The notes under the pieces were generated by a model. That model made no database searches and was not told the DNA's origin. It saw nothing but the letters and a program-made list of their open reading frames with translations. From Micropterix aruncella (lineage: Eukaryota > Arthropoda > Insecta > Lepidoptera > Micropterigidae), in contig OX155971.1 in NCBI GenBank assembly GCA_944548615.1, positions 27,144,072-27,208,071 of the forward strand: DNA of 64,000 nucleotides. The letters are read 5' to 3'. Both the position numbers and the translations under genes were made by a program. This document shows, piece after piece, positions 33,710 to 45,023 of this stretch; positions within the stretch are counted from its first letter, which is position 1, and the number at the start of each line of letters is the position of its first letter.

Positions 33710-33970
33710 TTGGCTTACACACTGGCCGGTGCGGCGGCAGTTTTTCATCCGACGGCCATAAAATCCCGAGTTCCGGTCAAAGTTGGCGCATTAGGCGCGA
33801 AACGGTTCGAAATTGGACTCGATCCAAACGGAAAAGGCGGGAGAAGCGGGCGGAAACTGGCGCCGGTGGGACGACCGCGCCGCCCCGATTTCTACCAAAG
33901 ACTGGCAACCACTTGCCAAACGGTGCTACCATACGCCGACGAATTAATAGAGCTAGCCCGATATGTGTGA
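33710..33970 (+). other. GC-rich island with 86-codon frame
   Basis: This 260-bp stretch is far richer in GC and CpG than its surroundings and stays open for 86 codons. The frame starts at TTG, not ATG, so it would have to be part of a larger exon. It encodes a Gly/Arg/Lys-rich stretch (KVGALGAKRFEIGLDPNGKG) and ends LIELARYV. No family recognised. It may be an exon, a CpG-rich promoter-like segment or a repeat whose other copies are outside the window. Confidence 0.3.
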
Positions 33971-34200
33971 CAAAAGACGGTGGAATTCAGGGAAACGAGG
34001 AATTGACAAGTATTGCAATCGTACCCGAAACTATGCCAGAATTGGCAAGGGACAGAAAGGGGAAAGAAGAAAAAACAATTCCGCAGTTTTAAGTCACCTA
34101 GATAATTCAACTCTAATATCTACGTAATCGTACGCGAGGCCACATTTTTTTTATTATCAGAGTAATATACATTTGTTGCATGTAGTATATACAACTAGAT
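33971..34200. other. No recognisable feature
   Basis: Short spacer before a family A copy. A 72-codon minus-strand frame is not recognised. Confidence 0.35.
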
Positions 34201-34880
34201 ATGTCAACTACAACGGGCGAACCCGTCACCTTAGGAAGTTTTACGATATTAGATCGTTCTATCTCCCATGAGGTGAGCGTAGAAGATTTGGGAACAAAAA
34301 TAGTCTACTGTCTAGTTGCGCCACTCGCCTGTAAGAACCCAACGTCTTACCGCGAGATAACCAGGTTAATCACCAAGCGAGCCGATCCTCACGCCCTTAC
34401 TTTCAGTTGCAACCAGATTACTCCGGTCTTCAGACTGGTTACAGGTTTGAGGTCGCTTGCGCGGTCCTATCCTAAGGGATAGGTGATACGGTGATAGCGG
34501 TGATACGGTGTCTACCGAATCTACCGCGGACTACGGCATCTTTTGCCTGGGTGTAACCCGAAATTGGGTATCCGATTGGTCGTTTAAAGAGCAGTTCCCG
34601 TAAAGTTAACATCTATCCCAGCTCTAAGAAATAATAATGTTTCCAGACTCCTCTAGCTGTCAGTCGGAATGCACAATCGATTGGCTGACGCCGCACGGTG
34701 CGTAAGCCGTCCAGGAGCATCAGAAGGTTGACTCCTAGGGGAGACTAGCCCGCAGGCTAGAGTCCTACCCGGGCTCGCGTTTCTGCTTGGAGGCCGCTGG
34801 ATAGGTGTTGACCCATGCGTTCGGTCGACTCTACACATAAGTCTTAGTGGCCAAACCGCAACAGAGCCCATTAGCTCCCA
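34201..34880 (+). repeat. Family A interspersed repeat
   Basis: Near full-length plus copy from atgtcaactacaacgggcg to agcccattagctccca. It shares ctcccatgaggtgagcgtag and gatttgggaacaaaaatagt with the inverse of the 15.6-16.2 kb copy, so both belong to one subfamily. Flanks show only a short possible TSD (atataca). Confidence 0.85.
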
Positions 34881-35715
34881 AATATACAGAGCATGTTGCT
34901 AGTGATGACACCGGGCACAGACGTTCGCTAACTATTGGCCTCATACACAAGCTAACTATTAATTGGCCTCATACACAAGCTGAAAAACGGGCAACGAGTC
35001 ATGGAGAGAGATTTTAATGGAAGTTTCGCTGCGTTACAGGATCCGAAGCGAGGAAATCTGCAGAAGAACTAAGGTCACCGACATACATAGATCGTAAAAT
35101 TAGCAACTTGAAGCAGCAATAGACAAGCAATATAGCTCGCAGAACCGAAAACTTTTCCACAAGTCACCTGTGTACCAAATGTCAACTCAATGTCTGTTAT
35201 GACTGGCAAGTATGTCTGTGTGTTTTAAATGTGTCTGTGTGTATTCCTCCTCGATAGCGCTCAAACGCTAAGATTGGCATGCAGTTATCATTTAGTCATG
35301 TCACAAGTTGAAATCAGTGTACCAGGGCGCTCACTAGTCATATTTAAATATTGAGATATTGGATTTAGAGATTACAATATGACTCAACTCTTACAATAAC
35401 CAGATGATGCCTGAATGGCAAATTTCATCTCAATCTTATTAAGCGTTTGGGCGGTGTCATGGAGTAATAAACACTGTCAGACAGACACACAGAAGCGCGA
35501 TTACATTCTTTTCTCGTCGGTTGTTGGGCCGGGAAAGTAATAGCAAATGTAAGTAATTTATAATTCATAATTTACGCATTAAATTTTATAATTTCAAATC
35601 CTTTCCTTTAATTGATCGAAAAGCATGGGAGTAATAATATTATCATTATTATTATCAATTAGCCTCGACAAAACTCTGACAAAATAATACACTCAAGATT
35701 ACAAAATTTAACTAC
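34881..35715. other. Repeat scraps
   Basis: It holds a duplicated ctaactattggcctcatacacaag near 34928-34980 and a fragment of repeat D at about 35190-35345. No coding sequence is evident. Confidence 0.45.
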
Positions 35716-36335
35716 TATTGGTTGCGCGCAAAGTATCTTTTGCATCAGCATTTTATTAGTGTATGTGGATGTTCGCCTTCACTGACAGATGTGTTGATTC
35801 CGAAGAAGAAGAAGAACGACTTGAACACTGCCAGTACTGCGTTTGCTCGAAAATGCCAACCCCGCTAGTTTTTATAATCATCCGCCGCGCTGTCAGAACG
35901 ACAGCATATATATTTTTCAGAGGTTTTTGCATACTCTCGCGACTCTGTACCGCTTTTATTTATCGCCTTCTTAAACCGCGCCGCAAAAGCAGAATAAAAC
36001 TCCGCGAAAAAAACTAATTCGCGTCGAGTGGGTCCTGTGTGAGACATTTTCGAAGATACTTGCATGAGATATCCACCAGCAGGCACCTCGAGGGTCCGTA
36101 GCAGTGCTGGGACTTCCAGATAGGCGAGGATCATCATCACAGGTCAGTCGGTGTTTTACAGACATATATCTGATTACGTGTTGATGTTTGAGGGATTTGC
36201 TCGCATCGATTTCGTCTCATTTTGTAAAGTACCCACATAGTAGAATCTATTTATTTCTTTTATTTATTTTAGTATAATTTATTCACGGTTATGATACCGC
36301 CGTTATTCAACTATTTACACTTGAACAACCGAATA
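35716..36335 (+). repeat. Unclassified repeat C, copy 1
   Basis: This ~610-bp unit runs from ggttgcgcgcaaagtatctt to cttgaacaacc, and its reverse complement is at 43930-44540. Both ends start GGTTG when read inwards, a possible very short terminal inverted repeat. Open stretches on both strands (up to 91 codons, with FAEFYSAFAARFKKAINKS on the minus strand) are partly kept in the other copy but with frame differences. A non-autonomous DNA transposon is my best guess. Confidence 0.7.
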
Positions 36336-37442
36336 TAGTTTTTGAAAATATATATTTTACGATTAGTAGATTTTTCCGATTAGCAAGTCCTTATTTCTTT
36401 GGCATAACTTTACCCTTAACTCCTTAATATAACTCCTTAATATATATATAGCGATCGTAAATATGGTACAGACATGAATATATAGATGTAAATATTTTCT
36501 TTACGAAAAAAAAACATTTTATCTCTTCCGCGTTTTGGCAACACTGCCGTGTTGTCTCGTCCCGTATAATCGCTCCGCGCCCGACCGATTCTCCGTCGAA
36601 ATCCTCCCTTTCCTTTATGCCCAATGACTATTTTAATTTTATGAAACTGCTCTTTCGGCTGTTCTTCGGTCGTTAAAGGCCATCTTGGACTTTGTTATGG
36701 GAGGTCGCCAAATGTTGCTTTCTACTCCATCCGCTTTCCTATCTGCGACTGGAAATATGGGATTGCCGGTATTAGCGCACGGCGGGGGACCGATTTTCTA
36801 CGCTAGTTTTGTAAACGTATCCCGTAATTATAATTTAAATGAAGTTCAAGGTTTGTAATATATCTACTGCTATTGTTTAATGGTGGTGAACGGTTTCGTG
36901 CAGTTGGGCCACAAGATCTATTTTGTTTAAATTATTATTCCGATGAAATCGGTCCTTGGCTACTTTCCGGGAAAATCTTGGAGTCACACCATTTTTTATT
37001 GTTTCCAAAATGACTATTTCAATTCATAAACATATCAAATAAAACAAATTGCTGATGTCGACTGAATCTAAAATCGCGTTCATAATGGATGGGCGTCAAG
37101 GGATTAACTCAATCAATTATAAATTCCCTCCTTCAATGAATCGTTATGTTCGCAATAACGATTATTCAACTCAGGTTATTGTATGACGTCACGCTATTAT
37201 TTAAGCTCACTGCCTAATGCAAAGCCGCAGCAGGTGGGATGGCCTCACAATGAAAGTAATGATATACGCTATGGTTTTTGCCAAAACAAATATTTTTTCT
37301 CTTCGTATCTTATCTAACGTAAGTAATGCAGGTTCATACATCTTCTTCTTGTTTTTAATGGCCAACCAACATAGAAGGATAGGTGTGCTAGCATAACCTA
37401 CACTTTTGTATACGGAAGAAGGATGTGTTATTGTTTGATTAA
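36336..37442. other. Mostly unrecognised; one family A scrap
   Basis: A piece near 36882-36925 (ggtttcgtgcagttgggcca) matches the start of the family A copy at 10088. A stretch at 36961-36985 resembles 16741-16765. The rest shows no gene signal. Confidence 0.45.
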
Positions 37443-38049
37443 TCTATACTAATATTATAAAGAGGTAAAGTTTGTGAGGTTGTAGGAAGTAATCTCTGGA
37501 TCTGCTGAACCGATTTTGAAAATTCTTTTACAAATAGAAAGCCACATTATTTTTAAGTGTCATAGGGCTGTATATTAATCCGAAAAATTAAAAGACTTTT
37601 TCGTAGTAGTTGGATTTAAAAAGTAAGTCAGCGACAGCATAATATATGTCTAAATTTTATATTTAAGTCACAAAAAGTAGTTTTTTAATAATAAAAAAAT
37701 AATTTAAATCGTTAGGTCATGTTTATTGGTCATATTATCAACAATTATAAATTCATATCAAAATAAGTAAATTTATCGTCTCAAGTGGTTAAAGCAAAAG
37801 ACTTTTCCCTTTTACTGTATAAATGGTTAAAGAGATAAGACACTCACAAATAAGACACTTAGAAGGAGACACTCACAAGTAACGGTAATATAGTCAAATT
37901 GGCATGCAAATACATATGCAGTAAAAATATAACCCATCTTTTGGCAGTCAGGAAATAAATCATAGCACTCAGTACTAACCGAACCACACTCATAATGTCA
38001 TCACAAGTAAAAAGTTTTACCGCCCAAGGAAGTGGGCCAGGGCAGCTAG
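37443..38049 (+). mobile_element. Non-autonomous Helitron, intact ends
   Basis: It begins TCTATACTAATATTATAAA and ends with the hairpin gcccaaggaagtgggc (38022-38037) followed 9 nt later by CTAG (38046-38049). It sits between A at 37442 and T at 38050. These are the defining Helitron ends: 5' TC, 3' hairpin, CTRR and AT insertion. There is no Rep/helicase coding sequence, so it depends on an autonomous partner. Confidence 0.9.
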
Positions 38050-38320
38050 TTTTTATTAAGCAACTTTACACTGATCGTGTACTAAAACTTTTAAATTATT
38101 TATTGTAATATTAGAGACTTGTTCGCCTTAGAACTAGCTTGTCCCAGTTGGGCGACAGAATTAAATAAGCATAAGGTTAAGGTTTTCCCATTTGGTTCCA
38201 ATTATTTTTGTAAGATGAGTCCATGATTTTTAGTAATTTATTCATAAAATAAAATTAAGATAAACATAAAATCCCATTTGCTTTTTGTTACATTTACATC
38301 CTAATAAAATTAAGTACTAT
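38050..38320 (+). other. Spacer with LINE 3'-end motif
   Basis: At 38123-38156 the sequence cgccttagaactagcttgtc and ccagttgggcgac repeats the LINE 3'-end motif in plus orientation. No coding remnant is attached. Confidence 0.5.
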
Positions 38321-39015
38321 TGTTCTACTAGACATCTTGCGGTGTCGACTACAACGGGCGAACCCGTCACCACAGGACGTTTTAACGATTAGTCTTTCTA
38401 TCGCCCTGCAGTGAGCGTAGAAGACTTTGGACAATAACAATCCAACGTCTAGCTACGACACAACCCGTGAGAGTCCAACGCCTTACCGCGAGTGAGCCAG
38501 GAATAAACCCGGCGGGCTCGAGATACTCGCGCCCTCACTTCCAATTGTGACCAGATTTCTCCGGTCTCTCGATTGGTTCCGAGTTCGAGGTCGCTTGCGC
38601 GGTCCTCTCCCTTACGAAGCGGTGAAACGGAGTAAACCGAATCTAACGCGGACCAAGGCGTCCTTTGCCCGGCTCTGAACCAGGATCGGATGGCCAATGG
38701 TCATTTCAAGAGCAGTCGCCGTAAGGTAGGCAACCACCCCCGCTCTATAGGAAACAATACAGTTCCCAGACTCCCCCGACTGTTAGTCGGAGAGCACAAT
38801 CGATTGGCTTGCGCCGCTCGGTGCGCAGACCGTCCAGCAGCGCCAGAGGTTTGATTCCCAGGGGAGACTGGTTGACCCAGTGTCCTACCCAGGTTCGCAC
38901 CCCGTGCGTGGAGGCCGTCGGATAGGTGTTGACCCGTGAGTGTGACCGACCCTGAACACATGGGTCATCGTGGCCACCTCATCATGGGCCCGTTAGCTCC
39001 CTGTTCTACTAGACA
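38321..39015 (+). repeat. Family A interspersed repeat with 14-bp TSD (best-defined copy)
   Basis: The element is 38335-39001 (667 bp), from tcttgcggtgtcgactac to gggcccgttagctccc. It is flanked by a perfect 14-bp direct repeat tgttctactagaca at 38321-38334 and 39002-39015. This copy best defines family A. A direct repeat this long points to insertion by LINE machinery, so family A behaves as a retroposon. Its interior is non-coding. The end with acgggcgaacccgt can form a short hairpin and is the most conserved end among copies. Confidence 0.9.
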
Positions 39016-39300
39016 GACATTTTACATTTAAATAACTATATTCTACCAAAATATCACATTTAACTATGTAGGTAATTAAATAGATACTAGTCAAAGTAAC
39101 CCAATAAATACCTCCAGCTTTAAACGCCCACCTATACGAACGTGCGTGATACGTTCGCTATATTATAGCCCGATTGCAACAAACCGTATCATGTACGTTC
39201 AAATAAAAAAAAACCGAAACCCACAAAGCGTACGTGATACTTCAAAATGTTGTCATGATTCTAAATAGAAATAATCGTCATTTTTTTAACGAAAAAGTCA

Positions 39301-39850
39301 ACTTATTTTTTTTATAAGTGCAGCAGCCATGTCATGGTGATACTTAGAATAGGCTATCGTAATTGAATAAGTATACAAAATTTCGTGTTTGTGCTGTTGA
39401 CTGTTGAGGAGTCCCCTCGTCGGGAGCTAACCCTGGGTGCAGCAGCCATGTCATGTTGAAACTTAAAACGGGCTATCATAATTGAATGAGTATACAAAAT
39501 TTCCTGTCTGTGCTGTTGACCGTTGAGGAGTCTCATCGTCGAGAGCCATCCCAGGGTGTAGAATCAGGTCATGTTTACCATTAAAAAAGATGAATTGTCA
39601 TCGGAATTGAACCAACATCTAAATTTTCAACTTCATATGATACTATCTGAGGAGTTCACTCAATTCCTTATAGATCCCATCAAAAGGAATTGAGTGAAGA
39701 AACAGGAAAATGAGACCAATCTCGAAGTAGGTATATGCTTTCAAATAAAAAAAGAATTTTCCAAATCCGTTTATTAATGGCCAAGTTCTGAGGTAACAAA
39801 CATAAAAAACCGAATTGATAACATCCTCTTTTTTTAAGTCGGTTAAAAGA
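39301..39850 (-). repeat. Unclassified repeat B with 119-bp tandem
   Basis: gcagcagccatgtcatg starts units at 39320 and 39439, so a 119-bp segment is repeated twice, with a decayed third start near 39557. The single-copy counterpart in the opposite orientation is at 32295-32410. The far end, aagtcggttaaaa near 39835, corresponds to the head of the 32036 copy. The 60-codon minus-strand frame is part of the repeat. Confidence 0.7.
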
Positions 39851-40240
39851 GGTCATAAATGGGTCGATTGTGTATAAATGCTTTCTGGTATATTGTAAAC
39901 AAGTATTGTTATAAAAAATTGTAATGAAAAAAAAACCCAACGATATTTTACCTACTTTTTGAATAATAACCCAAAGGTAGGGCGATTAAATTAAAGTGGT
40001 TGCCAGTACGCCAAAAGAATTATTATTTCTTTCCTCTATAGTGTACAATCCAACAACACTTCCACGAGCTTTTCGAACCACTAGGTTTCCACGCTCACAT
40101 ACTTCGGTCAGGCTCTGACAATTTAATCAAAATTTAGTGTCCTAATACTGATTTCTATTCCTACTCATTCTGTGTCCATGATGCAAAACTCCGGAGACAT
40201 CTCCCAGCAAATAATAATATAATACAAAACTCGCCTTTCA
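39851..40240. other. No recognisable feature
   Basis: AT-rich spacer between two repeats. Confidence 0.35.
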
Positions 40241-40463
40241 TCCTACTACTATATACACGCGAAAGTTTGTAAGAATGTACGTATGGATGTTTGTTACTCT
40301 TTCACGCAGAAACTACTAAATGGATTTTGATGAAACTTTACAATAATATAGCTTACACATCAGAATAACACATAAACTATAATTTATAAAGATATATAGT
40401 TTTCTACCATCATTATCACAATTTTCCATCACCACGCGGATGAAACCGCTGGGCGCAGGTAGT
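40241..40463 (+). mobile_element. Helitron-like repeat, second family, eroded 3' end
   Basis: It starts TCCTACTACTATATACACGC and contains gtttgttactctttcacgc and aaactactaaatggatttt, sequence of a widespread insect Helitron-type repeat. The expected CTAG end is degraded to caggtagta near 40455-40463. The family assignment is from memory of such repeats, so it is moderate. Confidence 0.55.
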
Positions 40464-40585
40464 AGGTTATATAATAACATAGAAGAGAAATGTAAACACC
40501 TAAAGAACATTCAATAGTTTAAATATAATATTAATAAATGGTTATTCGAATTAGGGAGGTCTAAATCCGAAAACTTGTCTTGTAT

Positions 40586-40668
40586 AATAATGGTTGATTA
40601 TATAATGGTTGATTATATATAATAGTTGATTATATATTGGTCGTATATATAATGGTTGATTTTAAAGC
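40586..40668. repeat. Degenerate tandem repeat (ataatggttgattat)
   Basis: Four to five units of about 17 bp built on ataatggttgattatat. Confidence 0.75.
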
Positions 40669-41465
40669 TAATATTGAATACATATACATAAAGTATTATG
40701 CATATAATCATAATATATCGTATGATATTTCATATTTTTCGCAATATTTTTATAATCGTTTTTAGATAATTGTATTCTAATTTAAATATGTTTCATACTA
40801 TAATATATTTATTAAGTATTTATTATAATCAAATTTAGGTATCTATGTCTCACCATACATATTATTACATAAATATGATTAGGTATATAGTTTGTAATAT
40901 TTATACAGATTATTATATTATATTATATATCAAATTTTCATTAGGCACATTTACTATTTCTAAAAATAAAAGGATAGCCAATTTAGTTTTTTATAAATTA
41001 AATTGCTAATTTTAAATGTTTACTCTGACTCGCCTAGATACGGGACAGTACAGTCCTAGTTAGGTGGGCACTGACTATTTGCTACATTTGCATATTAAAC
41101 TTTTTCGAGTTACTTTATAACATTGGTAATGATGTGGCTATATGTATAAACCAATATGAATAAAGTACTAAATAATAAAATTTAAAAAAACGAAATAGAA
41201 TAATTCAAGACTCACCTCAAAAATTGCCACTTTTCAAAGAAGTAACCAATTCTTCCCTTTCTCTTTCTTTCCTTTCCTAATTTCCTCTAATCCGGCATTC
41301 TTTGTTTTAAATATTAATAGTTTGTATTTTATGTAGACAGACTTAATAATATTTATTTCCACAATGCCTGCATTTACCATTGCACTGTGACGAAAAGCTC
41401 GATTTTTGTGTGGTTAATTTGAAGTGCAAATAAAGAGTTTATTATTAATATTAGTATATTCACAG
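40669..41465. other. AT-rich DNA with one LINE 3'-end motif
   Basis: At 41023-41072 the pattern ctgactcgcctagatacggg and cctagttaggtgggca resembles the LINE 3'-end motif. The rest is AT-rich without coding signal. Confidence 0.45.
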
Positions 41466-41645
41466 CTTGGTGGTACAATGGGTAGGTCAGTAGATCTTAC
41501 AATGTAAGTTTCTGAGTTCAATTTCCGGCTGGATCAGCAATTTCCGTTCAGATAAACTCCACGGAATTGCAATTGAATTCTGTCTATCGAATGCAATAAA
41601 AGACATACATTTACATACATGTTACATGCACTCATATACATATAC
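41466..41645 (+). mobile_element. tRNA-derived SINE
   Basis: The head gcttggtggtacaatgggta is an A-box-like pol III promoter part and gagttcaatttccggctgg is a B-box-like part 35-45 nt later, as in a tRNA. A non-tRNA body (ctatcgaatgcaataaaaga) and a (CATA/CACA)n tail follow. The minus-strand fragment at 17965-18085 shares the body and tail. It would be transcribed by RNA polymerase III and copied by a LINE. No certain TSD was found. Confidence 0.7.
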
Positions 41646-42515
41646 ACACAATATTCGGGTTGATTGTAGGAGTTTTTTTATATTATAATAAACCCGTACA
41701 TTGAAATAAAAAAACATAATATAGTGTGAACATTTCAAAACAATACTTGGAATACGTCCTAATGTGGTGCGTCAAAAGTAGGGCATTCAGATGTCTGACA
41801 GTTATTGTCATCATTGTTATCCCTTTGATATTTATGCGGGAGAATGACCACGAACAGTTTGTGTCATCTAGAATGAATGTTGTTACTCGACACAAAAATA
41901 TAATTTGGGCAAGTATATAGGGATTATACATCCTATCATTAATTATAATACAATTTATGTTTACTCCTGTAGGTAGGCATCCCTAAACTTCGATGCGTCA
42001 TTGCGTCTAATTTTCTCAGTAATTTAATTAATTAAGGATAGCTAACTATATTCACAGTTGTGACTATACATTTATTTAAGTAATTTACAATAGACTTGAG
42101 AGTCATTAAAAATAAGTAAATAGTGTTATCATAAAATTGCTGATAAATAAAAACAATAATGTCGATAACCATAATTATCAAAGTAATAATGTGATATAAA
42201 TGAAAATATTAAACTTACACTAAAATGTCGAATTAGAATTAATTGTCAAACCTAGCGATATAGCCTTCGTCGATAAAAAAAAACCTAATTTTGGCAAATG
42301 TCAGTTATCAGGATATTTTCTTATATTTTACAAATTGATATTCATTATAATCTAAACCCTTCAAGTTATATATGGAATTCTTGACTAAGCTAATGATTAT
42401 TAATTTTTAGACTTTGATATTTGATATTCGCTTGCACCTTATTATAATAAAAGAGTCAAAACATCTAAACTCGATACACCCAAAACAGTTTCACCTACGA
42501 AGGAGAAAAGCACGT
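41646..42515. other. No recognisable feature
   Basis: AT-rich. Opposing 82- and 64-codon frames near 41700-41930 overlap each other and have no domain. Confidence 0.4.
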
Positions 42516-43900
42516 CTCTCTGGCTATTTTGGATGTCAAAGTGACGAGGAGAAGTAATTATACTCTCGGACATACAGTATATTGAAAGCCCACACTTACG
42601 AATAGATATTTGAATGCCAGCTCACAACATCAACCCAGCCATCTATGTTCAATGTAAACGTCGCTCTTGAATTGAGCACGCAGTCTATGTCACGCTGAGC
42701 ATATTCCGCAGAAGATGGGACATGTCAACTCTGTCCATAGGAAAAACAATTACCCAAGATATCACGAGACACGCAGGCTATCCAATAAAGACCATACTCA
42801 GTAACCGAGCAGATCACGAGCATTCTTACTATACATCAATAGCGTGACACATCCAATAAGTAAGATGTTAAACAAATTCGATATAAAAACAATCTTGAAA
42901 CCGAAAACATAATAAAGCTCAATCTCTGATGCTTGTAAAAGGATGTAATACCACTGCAAAACCCAGGTGTATATAAAATCGACTGCAGTTACATGTGTAT
43001 ATAAAATCGACTGCAGTATAAAATCGACTGTCGTTTAGCCTACGTTGATCAAACGAAACGGCCCATAGCTACTCGACTGATGGAAAACATCAAAGCTCTT
43101 AAAAACGTTCAGCGTAAAAAATAGGCGTATTGGATAGTGCTAACGATAGTGGAACTAACCACTGACTTCAGTTTTAAAATCCCATTGTGCTATCCAAAGT
43201 ACACATTTACTTCCCCATATTTACATAGGTGAAGCCACTGAAATAAGAAGAACACAGAACTTCAATACATATGAGGGTTACGAACTTTCAACTACTTGGA
43301 ACCCTCTTCTTGAAATGTTCTCCCATCGCCGAGCGCCCATCGCCAAGTGCAAGGACATAGCACAAGATACAGTTATGCGATGTCGACTACAACGGGCGAT
43401 CCCGAACCCCAGGTTGGTATAACGATATGTTATCGTTCTTTCAACCGTGGGATGAGCGTAGAAAACTTAGAGATAATACAAATCTACTGTCTGGCTAGGA
43501 CAAACATGCCCGATAGAGGCCAACGGCTTACTACGATGCAGTAGGAAAGGTACCCAGCGGGCAGCTTCGCCCCCTGTCTAAAAGGATATCTCCGTCTGGA
43601 ATTAACCATCAGGATACCCCCTTCCCCCCGACTGGTTATGTGGCCGAAGTCGCTTACGCGGCCTCTAACTGTTGTATTTCAGCGGTAATTTAAAATCAAG
43701 TGAGGGTTGTGTGCACGGCGGAGTTTCAAAATTCACTCTCGCCAAACCCGACGCTCCCCCACGTAGTAACAGCAGCGGTTTGCCGCCTACCCGCTGAACA
43801 ATGGATGACGATTAGCAGCACTTCAGTCTATCCTAGACAAAGGCGGTTGCAACATCGCCGAAAAGTCGCAATATTGGTTAAATCCAATTCAAAGTTTACG
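42516..43900 (+). pseudogene. Decayed Penelope-like element, interrupted by family A
   Basis: From ttttggatgtcaaagtgacg at 42526 this follows the 5051-6030 Penelope-like sequence through the RT end, GIY-YIG region (cctacgttgatcaaacgaaa near 43040) and C terminus, with many stops and frameshifts. At ~43372 it breaks off (agatacagt) and resumes at ~43700 (tgagggttgtgtgca) after a family A insertion. It ends near 43873 with cgccgaaaagtcgc. It is much older than the 4-6 kb pair but truncated at nearly the same RT codons, which suggests a favoured truncation point. Confidence 0.8.
43376..43690 (+). repeat. Family A fragment inside Penelope-like element
   Basis: It starts gatgtcgactacaacgggcg and follows the subfamily of the 10.1-10.8 kb copy to about gtcgcttacgcggcctct. 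The distal ~350 bp are missing. The target duplication could not be fixed because both flanks are eroded. Confidence 0.75.
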
Positions 43901-43929
43901 ATTTACGTAGTAGCTATTATTGGATTTTA

Positions 43930-44540
43930 TCACTCCTGGTTGTTCAACGTGTAAATAGTTGAACAACGGCGGGATCATAACCGTAAATAAATTATACTAA
44001 AATAAATAAATCGATTCTAATATGTGGGTACTTTACAAAATGAGACAAAATCGATGCGCGCAAATCCCTCAAACATCAACACGTAATCAGATATATGTCT
44101 ATAAAACACCGACTGTCCTATGATGATGATTCTCGACTAGCTGGAAGTCCCAGCACTGCTACGGACCCTCGAGGTGCCTGCTAGTGGATTTCTCAAGCAA
44201 GTCTCTTCGAAAATATCACACACGACCCACTCGACGCGGATTAGTTCTTTCGCCGAGTTTTATTATGATTTTGCGGAGCGGTTTAAGAAGGCGATAAATA
44301 AAGCGACACAGAGTCGCAAGAGTATGCAAAAACCTCTGAAAAATATATATGCTGTCGTCGTGACAGCGCGGCGGATAATTATAAAAACTAGCGGCGGGTA
44401 GGCATTTTTCGAGCAAACGCAGTACTGGCAGCGTTCAAGTAGTTCTTCTTCTTCTTCGGAATCAACATCTGTTAGTGAAATCGAACATCCACATACACTA
44501 ATCAAATGATGATGCAAAAGATACTTTGCGCGCAACCAAC
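43930..44540 (-). repeat. Unclassified repeat C, copy 2 (inverted relative to copy 1)
   Basis: Reverse complement of 35716-36335 with moderate divergence: ggttgttcaacgtgtaaata at the left and agatactttgcgcgcaacca at the right. The 75-codon plus-strand frame (FAEFYYDFAERFKKAINKA) is the counterpart of the minus-strand frame in copy 1 but loses frame downstream. Confidence 0.7.
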
Positions 44541-45023
44541 TCCTATGTTCCTACTCTTAGCATTCATTTTCATCTCTATTCCACCTATAGGTATACCTTG
44601 GGTATACCTGTTTTTCGGCGGAATTTCATTTATTCTGTATCGTCGAGCGCCGCGCCCTATACCAGGTAGCGGTATCTGATTTCTCTCGGCCAATTTATCC
44701 CACGAAATAAGACACGCCAAAAGTTCATGTGACAAAAGCGCCTCTCCCTTCGTAGGTGCTTATCAAAGTGGAGCAGATCTTTGGAGGAGGGCTCGAGGTC
44801 AAATAAGGGAGGAAAATTGAGGATATTAAAGCTCTAAGCAATAGGACTCAAGTGGGTAAAACGTAGAACTTCGCGCAATTGTTCTTTACTCCTATCTATT
44901 GTCTTTATTAAACCCTTAACCGTTACTCGATATTTTAGCTTACGTAACTATACTCTTAATTTGTTTTTACACTCAAAAATGTGTATATTTTTAAGTATAC
45001 GGTTGGCGTAGTTATATCCATAA
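44541..45023. other. No recognisable feature
   Basis: Mixed composition. A 77-codon minus-strand frame carries no known domain. Confidence 0.35.

Noticed and set aside
41466..41540. Functional tRNA gene
   Set aside because: A- and B-box-like parts are present, but the cloverleaf is not complete and the unit continues into a SINE body and tail, with a second copy at 18 kb.
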